Of a DNA stretch of 64,000 nucleotides, positions 57,232 through 64,000 are shown piece after piece. The notes beneath the pieces were generated by a model. The model was not told where the DNA came from, searched no databases, and was given only the letters and a program-made list of their open reading frames with translations. This DNA comes from Pedobacter sp. Leaf194 (GTDB lineage Bacteria; Bacteroidota; Bacteroidia; Sphingobacteriales; Sphingobacteriaceae). The stretch lies in assembly GCF_001423945.1 (NCBI RefSeq), contig NZ_LMPU01000001.1, positions 865,971 to 929,970 of the forward strand, read 5' to 3'. The position numbers were made by a program, and so were the translations under genes. Positions within the stretch are counted from its first letter, which is position 1. The number at the start of each line of letters is the position of its first letter.

Positions 57232-58419
57232 ATGGTATTTTCAGAACAGATTGAACAATTTATCTCCGCTTTGCAAGCTAGTTTAACTTCAGAGAAGTTT
57301 GCTAAAATCTCTTTAGGAAATTATAAAGGAGATGAAGAAGGCTTGAAGCAAATTCTGGTTAGAAAAGTCGTTATTAAACGAGAAGATAAGCTGGCTTTCA
57401 CATTTCGCTATAAAACACGTGATTTGGTGAAAAACTTTTCTGTAAGTGAGGGCATTAAGCTCGTTGCTGAACATTTGCATGCCGGATTTAAAATAGGAAC
57501 ACTCTTTACAGCCGACAAGGACTTGATTCTTGAACAGTTAAATAGCGGTAAGGTTGTATTAAGGGAAATATCGGCATCAACTAGGGAGATTCCAAAGGCT
57601 ACCCACGATAAAGAGAAAAGCAGGCTAATTAAAGCTGATTCGAAATCTTATTTAACTGAATTGAAAATTACCGATGGGGAAGGGAAAGTTTTCAAAAATG
57701 CGCAGGACAAATTCCGCCAGATAAATCACTACATCGAAATTTTAAGTTCTCTGATAAAAGAGTTACCAGAGGGAACGATTAAAAATGTTGTAGACATGGG
57801 CTCTGGCAAGGGTTATTTAACCTTTGCTTTGTATGATTATCTACATTCGGTTTTAAAGTTAAATGCTGAAGTTGTTGGTGTAGAGTACCGCCAGGATATG
57901 GTAAACTTATGCAATGAGGTTGCTGAAAAGTCGGGCTTTGGGCACTTAAATTTCGTACAGGGAACAATTGAAGACTACGAAGCGGAGCACCTTGATCTGT
58001 TAATTGCACTTCACGCCTGCGATACGGCAACAGACGACGCAATTTTTAAGGGCATTAAAGCGAATGCCGAATTAATCGTTGTTGCCCCTTGTTGCCATAA
58101 ACAAATCCGCAGAGAAATTGAGCGCAACAAAGTAAAAAATGACGTTTCCTTTTTAACGAAGTACGGTATTTTCTTAGAACGCCAGGCGGAGATGGTTACC
58201 GATGGAATCCGTGCTTTAATTTTAGAATATTTTGGTTATAAAACGAAAGTATTCGAATTTATTTCTGATGCGCATACACCAAAAAATGTTTTAGTGGTCG
58301 GAATTAAGGGTAAAGAAAAGGACACAAAAAACAAAGTAGAAATTCTCCAGAAGATTAAAGAAAGTAAAGACTACTTTGGCATTAGTTATCATCATTTAGA
58401 GCGGCTTTTAAACCTATAA
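57232..58419 (+). CDS. SAM-dependent methyltransferase (Methyltransf_32-like)
   Basis: A 395-residue protein with an N-terminal accessory region (about 1-170, KISLGNYKGDEEGLKQILVRKVVIKREDKLAF split by the family's typical strands) and a Rossmann methyltransferase domain from about residue 175 (NVVDMGSGKGYLTFALYDYL, AEVVGVEYRQDMV, LHACDTATDDAI, VVAPCCHKQIRREI). This fits the SAM methyltransferase set with PCCHKQ motif related to rRNA/tRNA modifiers. Substrate unproven. Start set at ATG 57232 (see promoter). Confidence 0.85.
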   Translation: MVFSEQIEQFISALQASLTSEKFAKISLGNYKGDEEGLKQILVRKVVIKREDKLAFTFRYKTRDLVKNFSVSEGIKLVAEHLHAGFKIGTLFTADKDLILEQLNSGKVVLREISASTREIPKATHDKEKSRLIKADSKSYLTELKITDGEGKVFKNAQDKFRQINHYIEILSSLIKELPEGTIKNVVDMGSGKGYLTFALYDYLHSVLKLNAEVVGVEYRQDMVNLCNEVAEKSGFGHLNFVQGTIEDYEAEHLDLLIALHACDTATDDAIFKGIKANAELIVVAPCCHKQIRREIERNKVKNDVSFLTKYGIFLERQAEMVTDGIRALILEYFGYKTKVFEFISDAHTPKNVLVVGIKGKEKDTKNKVEILQKIKESKDYFGISYHHLERLLNL

Positions 58420-58502
58420 GTTTTTCAATTTCTAAAATCCGAAATTCAAAGCAGTCTTTATGTTAAGGCTTTCGGAATGATGAGCTCATGAGCGGATTGC
58501 CT

Positions 58503-59074
58503 TTAGATATAAATCCAAAGTAATACGGGCTTTTTCTTTGTTTTTAAAAGGTTGTCAATCTTTTTCATCGTTCCATCAGATACAACCGGACACCCCGCAC
58601 TTTGGCCGAATAAGGTTTGAGGAAAATTTTCCGGTCAGGAACTGGCGTGTAGGAATGCAAAACCACAATTCTTTTAAAAGCATTATTGTTGGTTTCTTCT
58701 AACCCATGCATTTTGTAATGGATGTTAATTCCCCAGTTACTGTAAGAACGACCTTTTACTTTATATTTTCCCAGAGAAGTGCAGTTACTTCCAATTTTAT
58801 TGCTAAACATCGGTTTTACCGGCGTACTACCACCGCCCACGCCATGGGCACAAAGTCCTGCTATGATGATTTCTTTTTGCTTAAAATTGTAAACAAAAAT
58901 CCGGTTCTTTCCAGAGTGGATACTCATATCGATCATGATGCAAACCGAAGTATCCATATTGTTTTTTTGGCAAAACGATAATGCGGCTTTGATTTTTGAA
59001 TCGCTCAGTTTATAACTGGAAGCCTGTTTAAAGCTTAAGATCGCAAGTACCGCAAGGACTGAAAAAAATCTCAT
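58503..59074 (-). pseudogene. YkuD_2-type murein L,D-transpeptidase, frameshifted
   Basis: Signal-peptide-bearing protein (MRFFSVLAVLAILSFKQASS) of the murein L,D-transpeptidase catalytic-domain family, with IMIDMSIHSGKNRIFVYNF, GSNCTSLGKYKV and RIVVLHSYTPV. The uninterrupted frame ends at 58565 with VRLYLMER and lacks the nucleophile. In the other frame, starting near 58626, the sequence reads FGQSAGCPVVSDGTM and then KKIDNLLKTKKKPVLLWIYI to a TAA at 58503, restoring the SxGCPxxS catalytic motif. One missing base in the A4/T4 run at 58623-58630 explains it. The restored product would be 190 aa. It follows DUF1304 by 14 bases. Sequencing error, inactivation or recoding cannot be told apart here. 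Confidence 0.85.
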
Positions 59075-59088
59075 GCTTTAAATTTATA

Positions 59089-59451
59089 CTACTTTAAATG
59101 CAATAAAATTAAAGCAACCAAAGCCGGAATCGACTGTACATAAAGAATCTTTTTGCTTGCGGTTGCAGCACCGTAAATGCCGGCAATAATAACGCAGCAC
59201 AGAAAAAATATCGCGACATAAAATTTCCACTGCTCATTTTCAATACATAAAGACCATATTAATCCTGCAGCCAAAAAGCCATTATATAAGCCTTGGTTGG
59301 CAGCCAGTGTTTTTGTTGGTGCAAATAATTCTTTTGGAATGGTTTTAAAAACTTTCGGGGCTTTGGTAGTCCAGGCAAACATTTCCAGCCAGAGAATATA
59401 AATGTGAATGAGGGCAATTATGCCGATAATAATTTGTGCTGCTAGTTGCAT
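59089..59451 (-). CDS. DUF1304 membrane protein
   Basis: A 120-residue protein with four transmembrane helices matching DUF1304 (AAQIIIGIIALIHIYILWLEMFAW, TLAANQGLYNGFLAAGLIW). Function unknown. First gene of a short minus-strand operon with the L,D-transpeptidase gene. Confidence 0.9.
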   Translation of the reverse strand: MQLAAQIIIGIIALIHIYILWLEMFAWTTKAPKVFKTIPKELFAPTKTLAANQGLYNGFLAAGLIWSLCIENEQWKFYVAIFFLCCVIIAGIYGAATASKKILYVQSIPALVALILLHLK

Positions 59452-59583
59452 TTTTTTTTGATTTGCTAGGTTGAAGATACAATAAAATCAGGTTATTTAA
59501 TGCACTAGGTTTTCGCAGGCAAATTTGAGTTTATGCCTGGTATTTCTTTACAGAATAATAGAATAGCATCCCTCAAAAAGCCT

Positions 59584-59591
59584 TATCTTTG
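59584..59591 (+). promoter_or_regulatory. -7 promoter element (TATCTTTG) of pruA
   Basis: TATCTTTG, 22 bases before the pruA ATG. No clear TTTG at 19 bp. Confidence 0.6.
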
Positions 59592-59613
59592 TACAAATCA
59601 TAAAAAATAACAT

Positions 59614-61248
59614 ATGCTTAAAGGATTTTTTAACGTACCCGCTCCGGTAAACGAACCTATATTAAATTATGGTCCAGGCAGTAAAGAACGTGCGCTTTTG
59701 AAGGAGGCACTTGCTGAGGCTCGCTCACACCAACAAGATATTCCGATGTATATTGGCGGGAAGCAAATTCATACCGAAAAAAAGGGGAAAGTTGTTCCAC
59801 CGCATGATCATCAACATATTTTAGCCCAGTTTAGCATTGGCGATAAAAACCATATATCACAGGCTATTGATGCGGCCCTGGCTGCAAAGCAAGATTGGGA
59901 AAGCCTTTCCTGGGAACATAGAGCAGCAATATTTTTAAAAGCTGCAGATTTAATTGCTGGTAAATACCGTTATAAATTAAACGCTGCCACAATGTTGGGG
60001 CAGAGCAAAAATGCCTATCAGGCAGAAATTGATGCGGCTTGTGAACTGATTGATTTCTTGCGTTTCAACGTAAGTTATATGGCAGATATTTACAAGCAAC
60101 AACCTCCTGTTTCGCCTCGTGGAAGCTGGAACCGCGTAGAACAACGCCCGTTAGAAGGCTTTGTTTTCGCTTTAACACCTTTTAATTTTACGGCTATCGC
60201 CGCAAATTTACCGGCATCTGCAGCAATGATGGGTAATGTTGTGGTTTGGAAACCTGCAGACACCCAGGTATATGCAGCTAACCTTTTGATGGAGATTTTT
60301 CGCGAAGCAGGTTTACCTGATGGCGTTGTAAATTTGGTTTATGCCGACGGGCCGGAAACTGGCGAAGTGATTTTTAATCACCCAGATTTCGCAGGTATAC
60401 ATTTTACAGGTTCTACAAAAGTGTTTCAGGAGATATGGAAAACAATTGGAACAAACATCCACAAATACAAATCTTATCCTCGTATTGTTGGCGAAACCGG
60501 TGGAAAAGATTTTATTCTGGTTCACCCGTCTGCGCAAACAGATATTGCAAGTACAGCGATTGTTCGTGGTGCTTTTGAATATCAAGGACAAAAATGTTCT
60601 GCCGCCAGCCGTGTTTACATTGCAGAAAGCCTTTGGCCAGAAATTAAAGAACAAATGTTGCGTGATATTGCTTCCTTTAAAATGGGTGGTACCGAAGATT
60701 TCACAAACTTCATCAATGCCGTTATCGATGAGCGTTCATTTGACAAGCTGGCTAAATATATAGACCAGGCAAAGAAAGATGCAGGAGTAGAAATTATTGC
60801 CGGTGGTAATTACGACAAAAGCAAAGGTTATTTTGTAGAACCGACGGTTTTAGTAGTTAACGACCCAAAATATACGACCATGTGCGAAGAGTTATTCGGG
60901 CCGGTTTTAACTGTATATGTTTATGCTGATAACGATTTCGATTCAATATTGGAAGTAATTGATACCACTTCGCCATATGCCTTAACCGGGGCATTAATAG
61001 CTCAAGACCGTTATGCTATTGATAAAGCAAGCCATGCTTTACGCAATTCGGCAGGTAACTTTTACATCAACGATAAGTGTACAGGCGCAGTTGTTGGACA
61101 ACAGCCTTTTGGTGGTGCCAGAGGTTCGGGTACGAACGATAAAGCAGGCTCGATGATAAACTTGTTGCGTTGGGTTTCTCCACGCACAATTAAAGAAGTT
61201 TTTGAATCGCCAACTGATTACCGATATCCGTTTTTAGCTGAAGATTAA
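59614..61248 (+). CDS. pruA: L-glutamate gamma-semialdehyde dehydrogenase
   Basis: 544-residue NAD-dependent aldehyde dehydrogenase (delta-1-pyrroline-5-carboxylate dehydrogenase), the last step of proline catabolism to glutamate. Catalytic Cys about 328 (YQGQKCSAASRVY), general-base Glu in VGETGGKDFI, and FTPFNFTAIAANLPA near the cofactor site. The long N-terminus and C-terminal FGGARGSGTNDKAGS are typical of the stand-alone PruA type. No PutA-like proline dehydrogenase is in the window. Own promoter and terminator. Confidence 0.96.
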   Translation: MLKGFFNVPAPVNEPILNYGPGSKERALLKEALAEARSHQQDIPMYIGGKQIHTEKKGKVVPPHDHQHILAQFSIGDKNHISQAIDAALAAKQDWESLSWEHRAAIFLKAADLIAGKYRYKLNAATMLGQSKNAYQAEIDAACELIDFLRFNVSYMADIYKQQPPVSPRGSWNRVEQRPLEGFVFALTPFNFTAIAANLPASAAMMGNVVVWKPADTQVYAANLLMEIFREAGLPDGVVNLVYADGPETGEVIFNHPDFAGIHFTGSTKVFQEIWKTIGTNIHKYKSYPRIVGETGGKDFILVHPSAQTDIASTAIVRGAFEYQGQKCSAASRVYIAESLWPEIKEQMLRDIASFKMGGTEDFTNFINAVIDERSFDKLAKYIDQAKKDAGVEIIAGGNYDKSKGYFVEPTVLVVNDPKYTTMCEELFGPVLTVYVYADNDFDSILEVIDTTSPYALTGALIAQDRYAIDKASHALRNSAGNFYINDKCTGAVVGQQPFGGARGSGTNDKAGSMINLLRWVSPRTIKEVFESPTDYRYPFLAED

Positions 61249-61264
61249 ACACATTTTTACCTAT

Positions 61265-61295
61265 AAAACCCCTGCAAAAAGCAGGGGTTTTATTA
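61265..61295 (+). terminator. Intrinsic terminator of pruA
   Basis: AAAACCCCTGC (61265-61275) pairs with GCAGGGGTTTT (61281-61291), loop AAAAA, then T-rich. Confidence 0.9.
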
Positions 61296-61356
61296 TTTTA
61301 GCGACAAATTTTTTAGACTAATCTGTTGTTCGTGATTTGCGAACAAGGTTAGCATA

Positions 61357-62334
61357 ATGCACTTAGCCATGATACAATCAAACTTTCCCTGGGTGGAATC
61401 ACCATTTTCTAGCGAAATCATAAAGACAAAAAATCTCAGTGAGGAACAAAAAAAGCTTGCAACCGATTACAACAGAGATGGCTATGTAGTCTTATCTGAT
61501 TTTTTGCCGATTGATTTAATAGACCGCGTTAGAAAAGATGCAGAAGAAATTGGCTTTAACAAAGATTTTCCGATTAAAACCTACCGGGATGAGCAGCGGA
61601 TTCAGGATTTCTGGAAGGCATCAGCGGCGAGTAAAGAGTTGGCCTCTTATCAACCCCTGTTGGATTTGCTCTCCATGCTTTATGGGAGGGAATCTTTTCC
61701 ATTCCAGACTTTAAACTTCTGTGTTGGTTCTCAGCAAAGAGCGCATTCAGATACGATACATTTCAGCTCGCTTCCTGCTAAGTTTATGTGCGGCGTTTGG
61801 GTTGCTTTGGAGGATGTAACTGAAGAAAATGGTCCACTATTTTATTATCCCGGTTCGCAACGCCTGCCTGAATATAATTTCTCCCAAATAAAGGAAGGCG
61901 CAAAAAGTACTTCTTATGAAGATTATAAGGATTACGAAGATTTTATGGCTGAGATTGTAAAAGTAAACGGTTTAGAAAAAAAGGTGTTTCATGCAAAGAA
62001 AGGCGATGCCCTAATCTGGTCGAGTAACATTTTACATGGTGGTTCACCCGTACTAAAGGAAGGCTCCAGTCGTTGGTCGCAGGTTACGCACTACTTTTTT
62101 AAAGATTGCTACTATTACACCCCAATGTTAAGCAATATGGTTACCGATGAGTTAAATTTAAGAAACAATTTGGTTAACATTGCCACCGGAGAAAAAGTAA
62201 GCCCAAGTTACAATGGAGAGCGGCTCAGTTACTTAAAAACAAATAAAACGCAGTATATTTTCAATAATCCAGGCAATAGAATGCAGGGTTCTTTTAGTTT
62301 GTTACTCCGTAACTTATTTAGAAAAAACAGATAG
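61357..62334 (+). CDS. Phytanoyl-CoA dioxygenase (PhyH)-family protein
   Basis: A 325-residue Fe(II)/2-oxoglutarate-dependent oxygenase-like protein. The jelly-roll core has the HxD ligand pair in RAHSDTIHF (about residue 130) and the distal His in NILHGGSPV (about residue 227), followed by RWSQVTHYFF. Substrates of this family range widely, so none is assigned. A second in-frame ATG four codons after 61357 is an alternative start. Apparently monocistronic. Confidence 0.88.
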   Translation: MHLAMIQSNFPWVESPFSSEIIKTKNLSEEQKKLATDYNRDGYVVLSDFLPIDLIDRVRKDAEEIGFNKDFPIKTYRDEQRIQDFWKASAASKELASYQPLLDLLSMLYGRESFPFQTLNFCVGSQQRAHSDTIHFSSLPAKFMCGVWVALEDVTEENGPLFYYPGSQRLPEYNFSQIKEGAKSTSYEDYKDYEDFMAEIVKVNGLEKKVFHAKKGDALIWSSNILHGGSPVLKEGSSRWSQVTHYFFKDCYYYTPMLSNMVTDELNLRNNLVNIATGEKVSPSYNGERLSYLKTNKTQYIFNNPGNRMQGSFSLLLRNLFRKNR

Positions 62335-62398
62335 TTTTCGGCAAGGCCTAGTTCAAGCTATAATTGAAGTATACAGGCAGTCAATATGCAGTTACAAA

Positions 62399-62428
62399 AA
62401 ATGCCCCGAAGTAAAAATCGGGGCATTT
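62399..62428. terminator. Bidirectional terminator hairpin
   Basis: AAATGCCCCGA (62399-62409) pairs with TCGGGGCATTT (62418-62428). The A run before it makes a T6 run for the minus-strand carbonic anhydrase transcript; the plus-strand T run is short. Confidence 0.8.
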
Positions 62429-62460
62429 CATTAAACAAAAAAGCTGTACTTAAACTGTGT

Positions 62461-63117
62461 TTATCCTACTTTAAAGGCAGGTGTAACATCATCAAGGCAG
62501 GTACAGGTAACTTCCATATCTTTAATTATTCCTGTTTGCAGACTGTAAACCCATGCATGTACAGCCAGTTCCTGGCCTTTAGACCATGCGGTTTGCACAA
62601 TCGAAGTGTTCATTACATTTGAAGCTCCCTGGATGGCATTTAATTCTACCAACCTGTCAAATCTCTGGTCTGCATCTTCGATTGCCGCCATTTCGCCTTC
62701 ATTCATGCGGTAAACATCGCGAATGTTTCTCAACCAGTTGTCGATAATGCCAACTTGTTTGTTGCCTAAAGCGGCTTTAACGCCTCCACAGCCGTAGTGG
62801 CCACAAACAATAACATGTTTCACTTTTAATACGTTTACCGAATAATCCAATACTGAAAGCATGTTCATATCGGTGTGTACTACAACATTTGCAATATTGC
62901 GATGCACAAAAATATCACCTGGTTTAGTATTTGTAATTTGATTCGCCGGAACGCGGCTATCAGAGCAACCAATCCATAAAACCGGTGGACTCTGACCGGC
63001 AGAAAGTTTATCAAAGAAAGCAGGATCTTTATCGATCATATCTTTCACCCAGTCTTTATTTCCCTGCAATAATTTATCGTATGTTATATCTTTTGTTTCA
63101 ATTGTTTTTGCGCACAT
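62461..63117 (-). CDS. Beta-class carbonic anhydrase
   Basis: 218-residue zinc enzyme interconverting CO2 and bicarbonate. Zinc ligands and the active-site dyad appear in CSDSRVPANQI (Cys and Asp-Arg) and CGHYGCGGVKAA (His and Cys). It follows the SulP transporter gene by five bases on the minus strand, a pairing that suggests bicarbonate uptake and conversion. Confidence 0.96.
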   Translation of the reverse strand: MCAKTIETKDITYDKLLQGNKDWVKDMIDKDPAFFDKLSAGQSPPVLWIGCSDSRVPANQITNTKPGDIFVHRNIANVVVHTDMNMLSVLDYSVNVLKVKHVIVCGHYGCGGVKAALGNKQVGIIDNWLRNIRDVYRMNEGEMAAIEDADQRFDRLVELNAIQGASNVMNTSIVQTAWSKGQELAVHAWVYSLQTGIIKDMEVTCTCLDDVTPAFKVG

Positions 63118-63122
63118 AAATT

Positions 63123-64000
63123 CTATTTATTAATGTCTTCTACTATTTTGTTAGTTAATTTTGGTACAGTGTAATGTTTCTGTACGTTTTCTAAGGTTAC
63201 GATAATGCCTTTGGTATAAGCATTGTGTTTGTAATTAAAAATGGTTTCCAAAACATCAGGGTCTATGTATCGGGCATTTGTTCCATCTATAATTACATTT
63301 GTTTCTCTAGGAATATTCGTTAAAACCACTTGTATTGCTGCTTTGTTTAAAAAGGAAACCTCTTCCGCCAGTTTAATTCTGATATTCTTTTTATCGCCAT
63401 CATTGGTAATTCTGTAAAAGAATGGATTACGCATGTTTGTGCGCAGCAGATAGAAAATTGACACCAGCATACCAACCGCAACACCTTTCAGTAAATCGGT
63501 AAACAGAACCGCTAAAACAGTTACCACAAAAGGGACAAACTGATCCCAACCTTTGTGGTACATGTGTTTAAACAAGCTCACCCTGGTTAACTTATATCCG
63601 GTAACAAGCAAAATTGCCGCTAAACAAGACAATGGAATTAAATTAATTACCTGTGGAATAAAAAGCAAGGAAAGCAATAGCCACACGCCATGAAATATTG
63701 CCGACATTTTTGTTCTGCCTCCGGCATTTACATTTGCCGAGCTTCGAACAATTACCGACGTCATTGGCAAACCACCAACCATCCCGCTGGCAATGTTACC
63801 AATGCCCTGCGCCATTAGCTCTCTGTTTGTAGGCGTAACGCGTTTAATCGGGTCAATTTTGTCAACGGCTTCAATGCTTAGCAATGTTTCTAAACTCGCT
63901 ACAACAGCAATTGTTGCGGCAACAATGTAAACGTTCTTATTAGCCAGCTGAGAGAAATCGGGCATGGTAAATAAGCCCATAAATTCGCCGAAACCATTTA
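63123..64000 (-). CDS. SulP-family anion transporter, C-terminal part
   Basis: The frame continues without a start codon to the window edge (the residues before an internal Met at 63980 read NGFGEF), so the N-terminus is missing. Visible are membrane helices (VYIVAATIAVVASLETLL, MSAIFHGVWLLLSLLF, FVPFVVTVLAVLFTDLL), the motif LMAQGIGNIASGMVGGLPMT and a C-terminal STAS domain (from about residue 200; ANVIIDGTNARYIDPDV). SulP proteins carry sulfate, bicarbonate or other anions. Pairing with carbonic anhydrase favours bicarbonate, as an inference. Confidence 0.9.
   Translation of the reverse strand, partial: NGFGEFMGLFTMPDFSQLANKNVYIVAATIAVVASLETLLSIEAVDKIDPIKRVTPTNRELMAQGIGNIASGMVGGLPMTSVIVRSSANVNAGGRTKMSAIFHGVWLLLSLLFIPQVINLIPLSCLAAILLVTGYKLTRVSLFKHMYHKGWDQFVPFVVTVLAVLFTDLLKGVAVGMLVSIFYLLRTNMRNPFFYRITNDGDKKNIRIKLAEEVSFLNKAAIQVVLTNIPRETNVIIDGTNARYIDPDVLETIFNYKHNAYTKGIIVTLENVQKHYTVPKLTNKIVEDINK

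Overview
The window looks like a chromosomal piece of a Bacteroidota bacterium, most likely Sphingobacteriaceae (Pedobacter or a close relative). This is inferred from SusC/SusD genes, a PorP/SprF protein and a type B gliding-motility sorting domain (type IX secretion), a YtxJ bacillithiol-type protein, malate:quinone oxidoreductase, and repeated TAnnTTTG promoter elements in place of E. coli-type -10 boxes. No rRNA, tRNA, CRISPR array, insertion sequence or prophage was recognised.

Layout. 1-9.3 kb: end of an AIM24-family gene, an ECF sigma/anti-sigma pair, lipA, a SnoaL-like gene, mqo, a ribH / small lipoprotein / ytxJ cluster, a LytS-LytTR two-component pair and an ArsC/Spx-like gene. 9.3-13.1 kb: an exported carboxypeptidase-regulatory-like protein, an M1 metallopeptidase, a methyltransferase and a VF530-type protein. 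13.1-20.6 kb: a polysaccharide-utilization-type locus (SusC, SusD, a DUF5077/DUF3472-like lipoprotein, a two-discoidin-domain lipoprotein). 21.0-24.7 kb: str operon rpsL-rpsG-fusA-rpsJ, closed by a terminator. 24.7-36.0 kb: an 11.5 kb block separating rpsJ from rplC, with three small disordered proteins, a LuxR-type regulator, dgt, a collagen-like/T9SS trio, a fungal-type prephenate dehydrogenase, a hairpin repeat array and a TSUP/DUF1634 pair. 36.0-51.4 kb: the rest of the ribosomal superoperon (rplC to rplQ, including secY, map, infA, rpmJ, rpoA) with its own consensus promoter. 51.5-64 kb: a large putative glycoside hydrolase, a GMC oxidoreductase with its small subunit, a methyltransferase, a frameshifted L,D-transpeptidase, DUF1304, pruA, a PhyH-family oxygenase, and a carbonic anhydrase/SulP pair that runs off the end.

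How parts connect. A 13-bp operator (ACAAACGTTTGCS, LacI-type symmetry) occurs twice before susC and once before the glycoside hydrolase 31 kb further on, which suggests one carbohydrate regulon split across the ribosomal cluster. Several genes (lipA, ribH, the genes at 9314, 12883, 33069 and 34692) carry TAnnTTTG only 3-5 nt before the start codon, so their mRNAs may be leaderless. Many spacers inside the ribosomal operons contain long imperfect hairpins, each of different sequence and often built from short direct repeats; these look like a recurrent but unexplained spacer architecture. The L,D-transpeptidase reading frame loses its catalytic GCPVVS motif to a one-base frameshift.
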